Of a stretch of 64,000 bases of DNA, positions 26,244-40,021 are shown piece after piece; position 1 is the stretch's first letter, and the number at the start of each line of letters is the position of its first letter. The stretch comes from Paramecium sonneborni. Lineage: Eukaryota > Ciliophora > Oligohymenophorea > Peniculida > Parameciidae. The position numbers were made by a program, and so were the translations under genes. The stretch is from positions 233,352 through 297,351 of the forward strand of contig CAJJDN010000004.1 in assembly GCA_905182985.1 (NCBI GenBank), in the 5' to 3' direction. A model generated the notes under the pieces. It had not been told where the DNA came from, ran no database searches, and saw only the letters and a list, made by a program, of their open reading frames with translations.

Positions 26244-27408
26244 TTATTAGTTATTATTTATCATCTAATTTTTAAAATTATCAGTTGAGAAATATCTTAA
26301 AAAATATTCATCAATCAAGAATTTTATTTCGAATTCTTTGATATCATTTAAATTATTATATTTTGTCAAAAATAAATAATATGATTTGTTAATTATAAAA
26401 TAAGTCTAAAATCAGAATAAGGAAAAAAAGAAGTTTAAAATACTTGAATCATCTAATAAAAAGTCTATTAATAAAAGACATTAGAAAGTTAAATCCAATG
26501 GTAGGTGAATTTTATTGTTGTAAATTTAAAAAAAAAATTATTAGAAAAAGACTATAAATATATGCAAAGCTTTCTATTATATTCCAATTAAAAGAAATTA
26601 ATTACTAGTAACTTCATACAAATATGAAAAATTATAATTATTCAAAATTCATTTAAAAGGAATATATTATGCTTTTAGATCCTTTTAAAAGAAATCTTAA
26701 GATTTGGTATCTCAAATAGTAGATTAGTAATGGAGAGCTGATTTTAAATTAAAATCCTCAATAAATTAGGATAATATTTTTTCATTTTTTTTTAAAATGA
26801 TTCAAGAAATAAATCTAAGTTAAGAAATCTCGAATGATTAAAAGGTCATGTTAATCATTGACAAAAAAATTTTAGATTTGACACTCAAATTTATTAAGAA
26901 TTTGAATAAAAGTACTATGTAAATAAGTGATATTGGGACTTTCAAAAGAAGAGTAGTACCATTTTTTATGAATCAGTTTTATCATTGGGCTATTAATAGA
27001 AAACTTAAATAAGTGGTAAATTACTTGAAATAGCTCAAGAAAAATAAAGAATCTTAGTAAAAGAAATTTGAGTTAGGAGATCTTAAAGAACTTTTCACAA
27101 ATAAAGAAACAGCAATTTCTTCGGATAATATAATAAAAGATTAAACAAGAGAGTCCTGGAAAGAATTTCTAAAAAACTATGCTGTATAATCAGTATTAAG
27201 AAATCAAAAGATAAAATGCATGGATACTAAATAAAACTATATTAAATACATTCCGATATTAATTGAAGAATTGGATTAAATGTTTCCATATGATAAATTG
27301 CTATCAAAGTACAAATTGCCCTCTGTGTTACCTGGATTTATTAATTTTGAAGAGATGATTCAATATGAGAGTAATCCCTAGTACTCTACGAATGAAAATT
27401 TCCTATGA
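26188..27408 (+). pseudogene. Hypothetical ORF interrupted by one in-frame TGA
   Basis: One frame runs from ATG 26188 (MYKSEQFNGCLPKNLDF) to TGA 27406-27408, 407 codons including the final stop, with one internal TGA at 26506-26508. Content on both sides looks genuine: KLSVEKYLKKYSSIKNF before the stop and HLKGIYYAFRSFQKKSQDL, then VVPFFMNQFYHWAINRK, after it. No intron with GT/AG ends restores a continuous frame across the TGA. The first 56 nt overlap the 3' end of the PHD gene on the same strand in another frame, which is odd for this genome. It may be a pseudogene, two genes, or a sequencing error. No family was recognised. Confidence 0.45.
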
Positions 27409-27997
27409 TTAATATATTTATGAATAAAAATGCTCATGAATATTAAAATTTTCTTGGAGAATTTTTGGAGAAAAAAAATCTTAAAAAAAAATATTTTAAT
27501 TATGTTTTAAATTAATCAATATAAATATAATCAATGACTCTTATTTTTTAAGAATTATAATTAAAGTGATGATATGAACAATTTTTCAATGATAGTTTAA
27601 TAAACAAATCGGTTATATGATACTATTAGCAAAGTTATTGATGTTAATCAAATAAAATTAAATTTCATTAATTTAAATTTCATTAGAAAAAAGAAATAAA
27701 ATTTAACTTTGTCTAAGAAAATGGCTTAAAATCTAACTAATCATCTTGAATTATAATTACGATAAAATTTTTGTAATCAAAAATATAATAAATATGTTTA
27801 ATATTAAGATATTATTGGTTATAAATTGATAAAATTTACAATAACTTAATTGTGTAATAATGAAGGTAAAAATAGGAAATTAAAAATAAAGAAGGTATTT
27901 ATATAAAAAATTTTCTAGTATATAAGTATTCTAATTTTAATGATAAATTCTAATTAATTTATAGAATAATATATTTTATTTAATATAGTTCCTAATA
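27409..27997. other. Non-coding interval
   Basis: No supported frame was found between the interrupted ORF and the spastin-like gene. The sequence is AT-rich with A and T runs. Confidence 0.45.
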
Positions 27998-29366
<1,369 letters not shown>

Positions 29367-29648
29367 ATTATTTTATTAATCGGACTAATCATGATTATAA
29401 TACTAAATCTAAATAAAATTTTGGTTAGTAAAATTATTTCTCTTTTTTAGTTTAATATTGTGTTAAATTTATTTCAAAACCTAAATTTTTAAGTTTAAAT
29501 TGATATATGATAGATTCCTTTATTGAATAAATTTCAATAAATAAATGATTGATTTCTTTATAAAACAAATAAATTATGGTATTTTTTTCTAACTCTTTGA
29601 AAACTAACTTATATAAAAAATACAATTCTACAATGAATTAATTAATTA

Positions 29649-31433
29649 ATGGGAAATCTTTCGGCTTAATGTTTTGCTGAAGAAACATAAGAAAGTTAAG
29701 TTATATAGAATAGAATAAACTAGTAAAAAAGTGATTATGCTCAAAATATTTCTGTGTAGAATATCAAAAAAGATTAATTTTCAAGCCTGTTTTAATAGGA
29801 TTAATAAGAGGGTGAAGAAATTAAGTAAACAATATAAGAATGTTCTTTTTGCTTGAATCATTATAAATAGTTGAGGCATTCATAGAATTTAGGATTATTA
29901 CTTTATCCTTAAAATAGAAAGTTGTATATAAGTCATTCTTGCCAAATTAATCAATTGAAAGAAGCAAATTTATTTACTGAACCTTTGACCATACTTTAAA
30001 ATGATCCAATATCTTAATATACATCAGAATGGTTTTAATTGGCATTATCATTACCAAAATATATAAGAACTAAGGAATATTTTGAAGGTCTTCCAGAATA
30101 AGAATAATTTAATTTCCTTAATTCTACCTTAGATGAACATGACCTTTATTCTCTAATATGTTTAAAATGGTGTGTTGTTGATTTTTTTAAATAGAAACAT
30201 TCTCTATTTCCAAAAAATATTTTTTTAGAAAATTGTTGCACAGTATTTTATAATATTGCTCATTTGTGTTAATTTTATAATGAATTATTTTTAGAAAATT
30301 ATAAGAAAGATGAATTTTCCCATAATATCAAACTCTATATTAAGTTATATCAATAATATTAATAGTTGATGAACACATTTTAAAATTAGTATGATTTATA
30401 ATGTGATTTATTATAAATAAAATATGAGAGATAATTTAATTGTCAAAAAGATGAATCTAATTTCTATCCTCATTTTAAATTAATAGGATTTATGATAAGA
30501 TTTTGGTGTTAAATAACTTTAACAACAGAAGTTCAGAATATTTTAAAAGAAAGTTATAGAAATTTGAGCACTATGAATGATAAGGATTTAATTTAAAGAT
30601 TTGTAATTGCTGCTTTAGATGTAAATATAGATGAATATAATGTTCATTGGATAGGTCATCGTAAGAATTTTAGAATAGAAAAAACTTTATTAGATTTTAA
30701 CATTATAGAATAAATAGTATAATAAGTAGAATAATAATAAATTAATAATGCATAATTCTACTAATAAATTGATGAAAAATTGGAAGAACTAAGATTGTTG
30801 TATCCATTATGGTTTTTTGAAGTAGAATTTGAGTGTTTAGGAATTTAACATAAAATAATAAGATTGGTTTAAGATGCTAGGTCTTAGAATTCAACTGAAT
30901 TAGCTAAACTTAAAAAAATTGATGATATAGAAATATCTGAGAATTTAGGAAATAATTAATTTGAAATGATATTAAATTCTGACAATACATTAAAATAAGA
31001 GAATTCTGAAGATAAAGAAGTTGAATTAATGGCATTTTATTTATAGGAGTCTAATTTAATGCCTAGATCAAAATTCAGACAATCTTATTCAAATCAATCA
31101 ACTGTAACATCATTTGGTTTTAAATAGAAAGGATATAATTATTCAACTTAGAGTATTTTAAAAGTTAGTTAAGAAGCTCTATAAATAAGTAAAGAGATAG
31201 GAATTGAATATAAATAGAAATTAACTGAATTTAATGATAGATTATAGAGAGTTGAAGATAATATAAGTGCACGAGAGCACATTTTAAAAGAAAGAGCCAA
31301 AAAATTAAAAATACCTACTGATATTAATATTGATTGGCTTAATTTTTTTAAAAAAACAGATTTAAGTAAGATTCCTGACAGCGAGGAAACTTTTATGCAA
31401 AAAATGCTGTAAAAATTGTAATCTTTTGATTGA
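29649..31433 (+). CDS. Hypothetical protein, probable myristoylated/palmitoylated N-terminus
   Basis: This is an intronless frame of 594 residues. The N-terminus MGNLSAQCF fits an N-myristoylation site (Gly2, Ser5 or Ser6-type context), with Cys8 available for palmitoylation, so membrane attachment is likely. A Cys/His cluster (ECSFCLNHYK, then a His and SHSC) follows at about residues 65-105 and may bind zinc. The rest is helical, with a conserved-looking block containing LICLKWCVVDFF and FMIRFWCQITL. A coiled coil lies near the C-terminus (KEIGIEYKQKLTEFNDRLQ). It lies between the spastin-like and oxysterol-binding genes. No family was recognised. Confidence 0.75.
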
Positions 31434-31606
31434 TATAAAAATGCTAACTTATTTAATTATAATGATTAATCACTATAAATTAATAAGAATAAAATGTTTT
31501 GTTAATTAATTCTATATGATTAGAAAGAAACAAACCATTAGAATGAAAATGAGAAATTAAATACATTTTATGATATTAAATTAATTGTATATTAAATAAA
31601 TAGTTT

Positions 31607-33015
31607 ATGTTTGGTTGGTTCAAAAAGAAGAAGCCTGAATCTAATTCAGCTTAACAAGAAGAGAAAGATGAAAGTGATAATGTTGATGTATTTTAATATG
31701 ATAAAAAATAAAAGGATGAGACATAAGTTGTTACAAATGAAGATAAAGAATTAGAGGCGAAAGGGTTTGATCCAATAGCTTAAGTATAAGAATAAGATAA
31801 AGAAAATGAAGGTATTGCTGATCCAGATAAATTGGAATATGTTGGATATCATGATATTCCAGGAGATGACATTCTATAATTGGTGCTTAATTTTAAATAT
31901 TTTCCAAATGATGAAGAAATACGTCATATAGAAGGATATGAAAAGGGAGGCAGAATTTGTGCAGATAAGAAAGTAGTAACTAAAGCAAGAAGTGTAGGAA
32001 AAGAGATGGTTAAATAAATAGGAAAGAAAATATTATCAGGATCATTAAATCTTACTAAAGTTAGTTTCCCTATTAGAGTAATGATCCCTAAGACTGCTTT
32101 AGAAACATCTGTTCATGGAAGTAATATTAATTATAATTAAATTAGCTTCTGTTTTTCCATTGTATATTACAAAAGCAACAATGACTCCAGATTTCTTAGA
32201 AAGATTCAAACTTGTTATTACTGCTACCTTATCTTCATTCTTTTGGACTAATACATTTTTAAAACCTGTATTTATATATTTTAATAAGCTTAATCCAATA
32301 CTTGGAGAAACACTTTAAGCTAATTATAATGATGGAACTTAAGTCTATTGTGAATAAATTATGCATCATCCTCCTGTTAGTTATTTTTTAGTTTATGGTC
32401 CTAATAAAAAATATAAATATTATGGATATTATTTAGTTGAAGGAAGAGCAGGATTAAATTCTGTTACTGTAAATTTATTTCACTTATATAAAAGATTATT
32501 AACAAAGGTAAAAGAACTATTGAATTTAATGATGGATAAAAAATTGATTTTGACTTTCCTAATGAATTATACAGTGGCACATTCTTTGGTTAATTAAGAT
32601 AAGAATCCATTAATAAAATTACATTCTCTGACAAAGCCAATGGTCTTTCATGTATCGTTGATATTGGCAAAGTTAAAAAAAAGTAAACCCTTTTTCCTAT
32701 TAAAGAACTTCTGATTTCTTTTAGGCTGATGTCAACTTTAAAGGTTAAAAAGTATCAACATTATATGGAACTTATATTGGTTTCATTAATTTTGATAATG
32801 TGAGATATTGGGATTACAGATATGTTGTTCCTTTTAAAATTAAAATGGATAAATAACCATTAGAAAGTGATCATAAAAATCGTTCAGATTTATAGGCTTT
32901 GAAATCTGGAGATATTCCATTAGCATAAAAAAATAAAGAAATTTTAGAAAATATTCAAAGAAATGATAGAAAATTAAGAGAAACATATGAGAAACAAAAA
33001 AAGTCTAAGAAATGA
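31607..33015 (+). CDS. Oxysterol-binding-protein-related protein (ORP)
   Basis: The model has 437 residues, with introns at 32121-32145, 32268-32288, 32469-32494 and 32683-32705. The hallmark of the OSBP lipid-transfer domain is present as EQIMHHPPVSYF. It is preceded by LKPLNPILGETLQA and followed by YYLVEGRAGLNS and NELYSGTFFGQLR. A Lys/Glu-rich N-terminal 80 residues (MFGWFKKKKPESNS) precedes the domain. There is no PH domain or FFAT motif that I can see, so it is a short ORP like yeast Osh6/7. It should carry sterol, phosphatidylserine or PI4P between membranes at contact sites. The C-terminus is a charged helix (RNDRKLRETYEKQKKSKK). The 21-nt intron at 32268-32288 has length 3n and no TGA, but its removal gives the expected KPLNPILGET. 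Confidence 0.92.
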
Positions 33016-33393
33016 TCTTGAATTTATATTTAAAATATTATATTATTATTATATTTTATTCTATTCAATAACTTTGTAATTACTAAAGTATATCTAATTA
33101 AACATGATTATTTTATATTTTTATTCTCACATATTATTCTCACATATTTTTTTAAATATTATAGAATTAACATGGATTGCACTTAAAAATATGGCGAAAA
33201 ATTTTATATATTTATTTTTATAAAAATAAAATTTACTTTGTATAAATACAAAAGGATATTATGCAAGATTCTCGTTAATTAAAAAATAAAGTAAAGGGTA
33301 TATGTTAATAAAAATAATAAATAATAATATTTAAATAAATGTATCAATCAAATTATTAATCTTCTAATTATAATAATTATTTTTATTTTTTTC
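33016..33393. other. Intergenic interval with a 13-bp tandem repeat
   Basis: There is no gene. The unit ATTCTCACATATT occurs twice in tandem at 33123-33135 and 33136-33148. The rest is AT-rich spacer between the OSBP and macrodomain genes. Confidence 0.5.
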
Positions 33394-34676
33394 ATGTAAT
33401 TATAAACCTCTATTGTTAAAATTGGGATTTTAACTATTAACATTTAAAAGGGGAATATTACTGACCAAGAGGATCTTGATGCATTAGTACTTCCAACAAA
33501 TCCATTGTTATTAAGAGAGCCAGGAATTTCTGCAGAAATTTTTAAGAAATGTGGTTCAGATAATTTAGAGAAGGCTTTAAAAAAGATAAAGGAAAATGAG
33601 AAATAGAAAAGAAATTAAAAAAACGATCAGATTGGAGATAAAGGGATATAAAATAAATAGAAAGAGAAATAACCATTGATTTTAGATTTTACTGAATTTT
33701 TAGCTATGTAATAATAAGAGGAATAAGAATAAAATTAGGAGGAAATTAGATTTCCTTTTGGTTATGTAGATTGTCTTAAAAGTTATAATTTAAAAGATGG
33801 ATAAAAAATATAAAATCTTTTATTTGTAGTAGAGCCAGAAAGTTTTAATGAGTAATTAATAATATAATCTATTAAAAATATGTATTTTGAATGGGTTATA
33901 TAATAGAATATTAAAGTCAAACGAATTAGGGTTTAAGAAAGTAGCTATTCCTATATTATGTATAATTGATAAAAATTTTGAACCGAAAGTTTGGGCATTT
34001 CAATATAAGAAATCATTTTATGATGTTTAATAATAATTGAAACCCAACACTGAATTAGAAATTGTTATAGTTTGTTTTAATGATGATGTCCTTTATGGAT
34101 TTTAAAAAACATTTTAATCCTCAGAGTTTGTCAAGACTACAAATCAATACATAACTGATGTTTAAAATGTAGAAGTGATCATAAATCCTGTAAATTAAAA
34201 TAACCCACATTTTGGAGCAAGTGGTGATATAATTTAAAAGGCTGGATCTGCTCTTGAATAAGATATTAAAACATAAGTAAAAAAAGGAAAGAGATGGGTT
34301 TTATCAAAGAGTTTTAGATTAGAAGAGAATAATATTAAATATGTTTTAACTTACATAGGTCCTATTGATAAGAGAATGTCAAGGGCAGAAAAATTATAAT
34401 ACTTTTTTTAAAAAATGTAATTATATGATTAGAATGTATAGATTATAAATATGTAATGATTAATTATAAGTTGAATCTATTTGTATTCCATTATTAGCAA
34501 TACCATAAGCAATATTTTATTAGAACGAAACTCAAAATTTTGTTTTAAATAGAATTGCAATTTCATTGAAGGATGCAATATTAGAATTTGAAAAGTAGAA
34601 TAAAAAACATAAATATATAATGATATCTATTTAGAATGATTAAATGAGAGAATTTTGTATTTAATTGTTTTCATGA
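33394..34676 (+). CDS. Tandem macrodomain protein
   Basis: The model has 410 residues, with introns at 33882-33906 and 34417-34441. Two macrodomains follow one another. The first shows ITDQEDLDALVLPTNPLLL, EPGISAEIFKKCGSDNLEKA and, later, GFKKVAIPILC. The usual glycine loop is degenerate (LLREPGI) and a charged Gln/Lys/Glu-rich insert of about 45 residues splits it. The second shows ITDVQNVEVIINPVNQNN, then FGASGDIIQKAGSALEQD, then VESICIPLLAIPQA. The Asn after the strand and the Gly-rich loop that contact ADP-ribose are better kept in this second copy. Macrodomains bind or remove ADP-ribose from proteins and metabolites. The first domain may have lost binding while the second may be active. 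Confidence 0.82.
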
Positions 34677-34871
34677 TTTTTGAATATTATATAAATTATT
34701 TGAAAGATATGAAATTAGTATATAATGTTTTGAATAATAGATAATAATTTTTAGGAATTATAAATCAAAAGAAATAGTTATATTTGTTAAATTAATTTGA
34801 AAGTATGTAAAGGTATTTATACACAGTAAAAATTGATTATAATTTATATTTTGAAGGAAAAATAGAAAATA

Positions 34872-36189
34872 ATGAATTAAGCCTCAGATGATTAATCATT
34901 TAAAACAATAAAATCAGGGAAATCAATGGCTTAAATAGTTTAAACAGTTTCAGGAGAGTATTCATAAGAGAAGAAGAAGTAGATATAATAAAAAATTTAC
35001 TTAATATTAAATGATTACGAATGCAATAAGTTAGTAAGATGAATGAATATGAAAGGCATTTATTCTATCAATTTTATCAATTTTCATAATATCACTGGAT
35101 ATAATATTATTAATATTGGAGACAGAGAAGGAATTAGGAATAATGGACATTTGGGTAACTGCAAATTCAGGAGTGAGTGGTTACTTTTTAATAGAATATA
35201 TATTAAGAATGGCATCTTATAATGCATTTGAAGAAACTTTGATTGAGTTTATAAAAAGTAAGAATGTAAATTATAAAGAACCTTATAATCTAGTTGATAT
35301 TTTTGCATTATTATATTCAATAATAGAATAAATATTATATCTGTTAGATATATAGGTTGATCCTAGAATAAAAGTATTAAGAATGTTAATAGTTTTACGA
35401 TTGATAAGAATATTTAAATTTTAAACATTTGCTTTAGGAGTGAAAGTAATTAATTGTTTTATTTGACAGATTTTGATAAGAGGATTATCAGAAAGTATGC
35501 AAGCGCTATCTTTATTGTTATTTTTTACAATGATATGTATAAATATTGATTCTAAATATTGAGGTGTGATATTGATATCAAGTTTTATGTACTTTGCAGA
35601 AAAAGAGTTTGTAGATGATAGTTAAATATAAAATATACCATAAGCAATATGGTGGGCAATTATTACAATAACAACTGTTGGATATGGAGATTATGTTCCA
35701 AAATCTTTATTAGGAAAGTTTATTGGAGTTTTGAGTCTGATTTTTGGAGTATTATTACTTTCACTTCCTGTAGCAATTATTGGAAATAAATTTCAGGAGA
35801 TTTATTTATAGAATAAGAAAGAGGAAACAAAGAGAGCTAGGAAGAATGCAAAAGTAAATTATAATTTACTATTTAAATTAGACTCATTATAATTAAATTT
35901 AAAATCAAAATGAAAAAGAAATCTATAGAATAATATTAAAATTAAATGAATTAGAATAAGTAAATGAAAGAATTGAATAATGTTTGAAAGATAATCAATT
36001 TTTATATAGAAGTCATATCAATTAATAATATAATTAGGTATTTCAAGAGATGCATAAAGCATGATTGATAAGATTGAAATAAATAGAGAAAATGGTAAGA
36101 GTAAGAATAAGTAAAAAGAGAGATTGAGTACTTAAGAAAGAATAATAAAAATAAGAGAAGAGATTTTAAATAGTAGAAAAAATAAATGA
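34872..36189 (+). CDS. Voltage-gated potassium channel, six-TM
   Basis: The model has 396 residues and five introns: 35034-35055, 35446-35469, 35537-35563, 35854-35881 and 36012-36037. S1 is FILSILSI-like (LSIFIISLDIILLIL). S4 has evenly spaced arginines (RIKVLRMLIVLRLIRIFKF). S5 is LLLFFTMICVILISSFMYF, the pore helix is AIWWAIITIT, the filter is TTVGYGDY and S6 is VLSLIFGVLLLSLPVAII. The filter predicts K+ selectivity. The short cytoplasmic N-terminus lacks a T1 domain, and the C-terminus is a charged coiled coil. The last intron is optional. Without it the protein would stop at TGA 36062-36064 and be 33 residues shorter. K+ channels shape ciliary membrane potentials in Paramecium, but the role of this one is inferred. 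Confidence 0.9.
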
Positions 36190-36259
36190 ATATTTTTTGA
36201 TTATATAATTTTTTGAATTTGTTTATTGATAAATTCATGATTGATAATATTATTTAATA

Positions 36260-37647
36260 TCATGCATATTCTTAATTTTATTTCTTTTTATTTGGTACTG
36301 AAATAAATGCTTCATTATAGAGTATCTATAATTTTTCTTATCTAGAATTAGCTTATAATTATGCCTCTTATTCATTTTGATCAGCATCATATTCTGAATC
36401 ATCATCACATGTGAAAATCTTAGTATATCTAGTATCTGTTCTCGTATCTCCAGGTTTAATAAAATGACCTCTAAATTTTCTATATTCTTTTTGATTTTTA
36501 TTATTAGCTTTTGCAGAATTGATTTTAGCATAAACTTTATTACAATGTTTTGGAATGAAATCAAATTATAGATTATTAATTTCTATTTTCTTATTAGATC
36601 TTAAATCATCAATTTCAGATGGATCAATACTACATTATGAACTTTTAGGTTTTGATTTCTTTGTATTAGATTTTAATAATAAAGAATAATCTTCTTCTTA
36701 AATTTATGTAAGTGTACATTCATTAAACCATTAATATTTTTAACTCCAATCATTTTCTAATATGAGATTCTTATATATTAAAGTTTCTTTGTTTTATTTA
36801 ATATTTCTAAGTACTAAAGGATGAGATACCATTGTATCATTAGTACATTATTCAACACTTATTTTTCTAAGAATATCTAAGTATTCTATATAAAACATTA
36901 ACTTTCTGTATTAGTTTCTATTAATTACTTTCATATATGATTAATATCTATCAACTCTATCTGCTTAAAATACTCTAGCATGCATTAAAAATAATCTTTC
37001 ACATAATTCTGACATTTCTATTAATTATTAACATAGATATTATTCAAATTGATCTAATCCTTTATTTTTTTATTTGAATCCATCAGATGTCAATGTATCT
37101 TTAGCTCTTAATAAAATATAAATGCTTAAATGTGATAATTTTAATCTAAATTCTGCATCTTTTTTTCCACATCTTCTATGTTTTCTTTCTTTTGCAAATA
37201 CTTCATCAATTGATTATATTGCTTATTTTATATGTTATGAAGATATTCTACAAAATCTTCCTTTATATAATCTAAAATCTATTTTATTTTAATTACTTAA
37301 TTCCTGTTAATTAATAGAAATCATTTAGTCCTTATCTTTTAACCCCTCTAGATTTTATATCACTTTCTATAAGTTATATTTATTATTCTTTTGTAAAATT
37401 CTCTGAATATCCTGTTAATTATTCCCAACGATATCGAAGTGTATTAGCTTTCTATACTTTCTCTCCTGTTTATAATTCAAATTTTCTAGCTACTTAAGTC
37501 CAGCTAGTACAATTCTTCCCTCCAAATGCATCTACTATTGCTAAGAACTCCTTGTCAAATTTCTAATCTTATTTGTGATACCTTGAACTCATTTACTATT
37601 TTAATTCTAATTATACTATGCCATTTTTCACCAATTTAAAAAATCAT
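36260..37647 (-). CDS. Myb/SANT-like domain protein
   Basis: The model has 443 residues, starting at ATG 37647, with introns at 37551-37581 (31 nt) and 37272-37296 (25 nt). Near residue 20 there is a helix-turn-helix-like block, FLAIVDAFGGKNCTSWTQVA, ending in RYRWEQL. The tryptophan spacing recalls a Myb/SANT repeat, so DNA or chromatin binding is possible. The rest is helical and basic (KERKHRRCGKKDAEFRLKLS, SELCERLFLMHARVFQ). An acidic stretch (TCDDDSEYDADQNEQE) lies near the C-terminus. Its start lies 148 bp from the 3' end of the next minus-strand gene, measured in the first copy of the duplicated segment. The Myb assignment rests on one weak block. Confidence 0.6.
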
Positions 37648-37648
37648 A

Positions 37649-38834
37649 TAAACTTGTTCTTTTACTAATCATGTAATCTATCTATTAGTTGTTAGAATAA
37701 AAATTAAAAGGCTTTTCTATAATATATAATAATAATAAAACTATCTATATTTTATTATCATTTTATAATTGATATATTTATATAATTATAATTTATCATT
37801 TCTAAACAATCAAAATTGCTTTCTTTTATTTAAATAGTTCCTCTAAACCAACTTTTGATTTTGATGAAAATTCACTCTTCTAAATGATTGCTCCTTAACA
37901 TTCAAATCTTTAACCTAATGAACATACATATTTACAGGAATATTCCTTATCACATTTTACATAATATCTAATTGCTTAATCATTACCAAATGTTAAATAT
38001 GTTTAAGTAACTATATTTACCTAAACTCCTAAATTAGATCCAACATGTTCATTTATAATAGTAGGTAACTAAATTTATTATTTATTAATATTATATATTA
38101 ATGTTTAAAAATTTTCTGATTCTGTTACTACTATAATTTCTGTATTGCTAAGAAAACTTGCAGTTATTAAAGTTGTTTCATGAATATCTTTAGTAAGTAT
38201 TATATCATTTTTATTTAAATCCAAAATTGTAAATAAATTCCTGAATGCTAAAATGACTTGGCTATTATCATGTGATAAATTGATTGATCTCAATTGAATT
38301 TTATCTTAAACAAAAGGTTATTTAATTTTTTCCCCATTAAAATTCCAAAAGAATATATCTCCTTTATAATTAGCTGTCAATATCATTTTATCAGTTGCAA
38401 CTATAGCCTCAGGAAAATGTGATCTTTTAATTTATAAGTAAGAATATTTAATCTTTTTATTCATAATTGGTAAAACCCACATTTAAACATCATCTGTCCA
38501 AAATATTTATTAAAAAGGGAATACAACTAAAACCTTACTTTTTTATTAGATTCTAATAATATTTTCAATTTATTATAAATCATCTAAATCCCATAAACAT
38601 AAATCAGTGATTTATTAAGTTATAGCATATGTTTCATCCTAAGAAATAAAAAAAGATTAGATTCCATTTTGAACCATTACTTCTTTTATGATTATATATT
38701 AATCACTCCATAATATGAATTTCCAATCTGTTCCTGTAGTTAATAACATATTTTTAGAATGTAACCATTATATTTTTTAAATTTCTCCTTCATGAGCTTG
38801 AAAGGCCTTTTGTTAAAAAGAAGTAGTAACATCA
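37649..38834. repeat. First copy of a 1,186-bp direct repeat flanking the assembly gap
   Basis: As far as I can read, this stretch is the same as 38836-40021 at an offset of 1,187 bp, with only the N at 38835 between them. It carries the 3' end of the NACHT-WD40 gene and its 3' flank. It runs up to the N and stops mid-gene, as the end of a contig would. Confidence 0.92.
37796..38834 (-). pseudogene. Duplicate 3' fragment of the NACHT-WD40 gene (assembly artefact)
   Basis: This fragment repeats the last 346 codons of the gene at 38983-47712, including the stop (TGA at 37796-37798), and is cut at the N. It includes the same WD-like stretches, for example ANYKGDIFFWNFNGEKI. It should not be counted as a separate gene. 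In the real chromosome this copy is probably the one that joins the Myb-like gene. Confidence 0.85.
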
Positions 38835-38835
38835 N
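38835..38835. other. Single-N assembly gap
   Basis: This is the only ambiguous base in the window. It sits exactly at the junction of the two 1,186-bp copies and marks a scaffold join, not an unknown base in a read. Confidence 0.9.
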
Positions 38836-40021
38836 TAAACTTGTTCTTTTACTAATCATGTAATCTATCTATTAGTTGTTAGAATAAAAATTAAAAGGCT
38901 TTTCTATAATATATAATAATAATAAAACTATCTATATTTTATTATCATTTTATAATTGATATATTTATATAATTATAATTTATCATTTCTAAACAATCAA
39001 AATTGCTTTCTTTTATTTAAATAGTTCCTCTAAACCAACTTTTGATTTTGATGAAAATTCACTCTTCTAAATGATTGCTCCTTAACATTCAAATCTTTAA
39101 CCTAATGAACATACATATTTACAGGAATATTCCTTATCACATTTTACATAATATCTAATTGCTTAATCATTACCAAATGTTAAATATGTTTAAGTAACTA
39201 TATTTACCTAAACTCCTAAATTAGATCCAACATGTTCATTTATAATAGTAGGTAACTAAATTTATTATTTATTAATATTATATATTAATGTTTAAAAATT
39301 TTCTGATTCTGTTACTACTATAATTTCTGTATTGCTAAGAAAACTTGCAGTTATTAAAGTTGTTTCATGAATATCTTTAGTAAGTATTATATCATTTTTA
39401 TTTAAATCCAAAATTGTAAATAAATTCCTGAATGCTAAAATGACTTGGCTATTATCATGTGATAAATTGATTGATCTCAATTGAATTTTATCTTAAACAA
39501 AAGGTTATTTAATTTTTTCCCCATTAAAATTCCAAAAGAATATATCTCCTTTATAATTAGCTGTCAATATCATTTTATCAGTTGCAACTATAGCCTCAGG
39601 AAAATGTGATCTTTTAATTTATAAGTAAGAATATTTAATCTTTTTATTCATAATTGGTAAAACCCACATTTAAACATCATCTGTCCAAAATATTTATTAA
39701 AAAGGGAATACAACTAAAACCTTACTTTTTTATTAGATTCTAATAATATTTTCAATTTATTATAAATCATCTAAATCCCATAAACATAAATCAGTGATTT
39801 ATTAAGTTATAGCATATGTTTCATCCTAAGAAATAAAAAAAGATTAGATTCCATTTTGAACCATTACTTCTTTTATGATTATATATTAATCACTCCATAA
39901 TATGAATTTCCAATCTGTTCCTGTAGTTAATAACATATTTTTAGAATGTAACCATTATATTTTTTAAATTTCTCCTTCATGAGCTTGAAAGGCCTTTTGT
40001 TAAAAAGAAGTAGTAACATCA
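38836..40021. repeat. Second copy of the 1,186-bp direct repeat
   Basis: This matches 37649-38834 and continues without a break into the rest of the NACHT-WD40 gene. It looks like the beginning of the next contig, which overlaps the end of the previous one. Confidence 0.92.

Noticed and set aside
26506..26508. TGA read as selenocysteine or tryptophan
   Set aside because: There is no sign of a recoding element, and TGA is a clear stop in all other genes of the window.
36250..36564. 104-residue minus-strand ORF
   Set aside because: It lies in another frame of the Myb-like gene, whose spliced frame has better content and a consistent length.
38105..39480. Two identical short ORFs taken as tandem paralogues
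   Set aside because: They are the same part of the NACHT-WD40 gene repeated by the contig overlap around the N.
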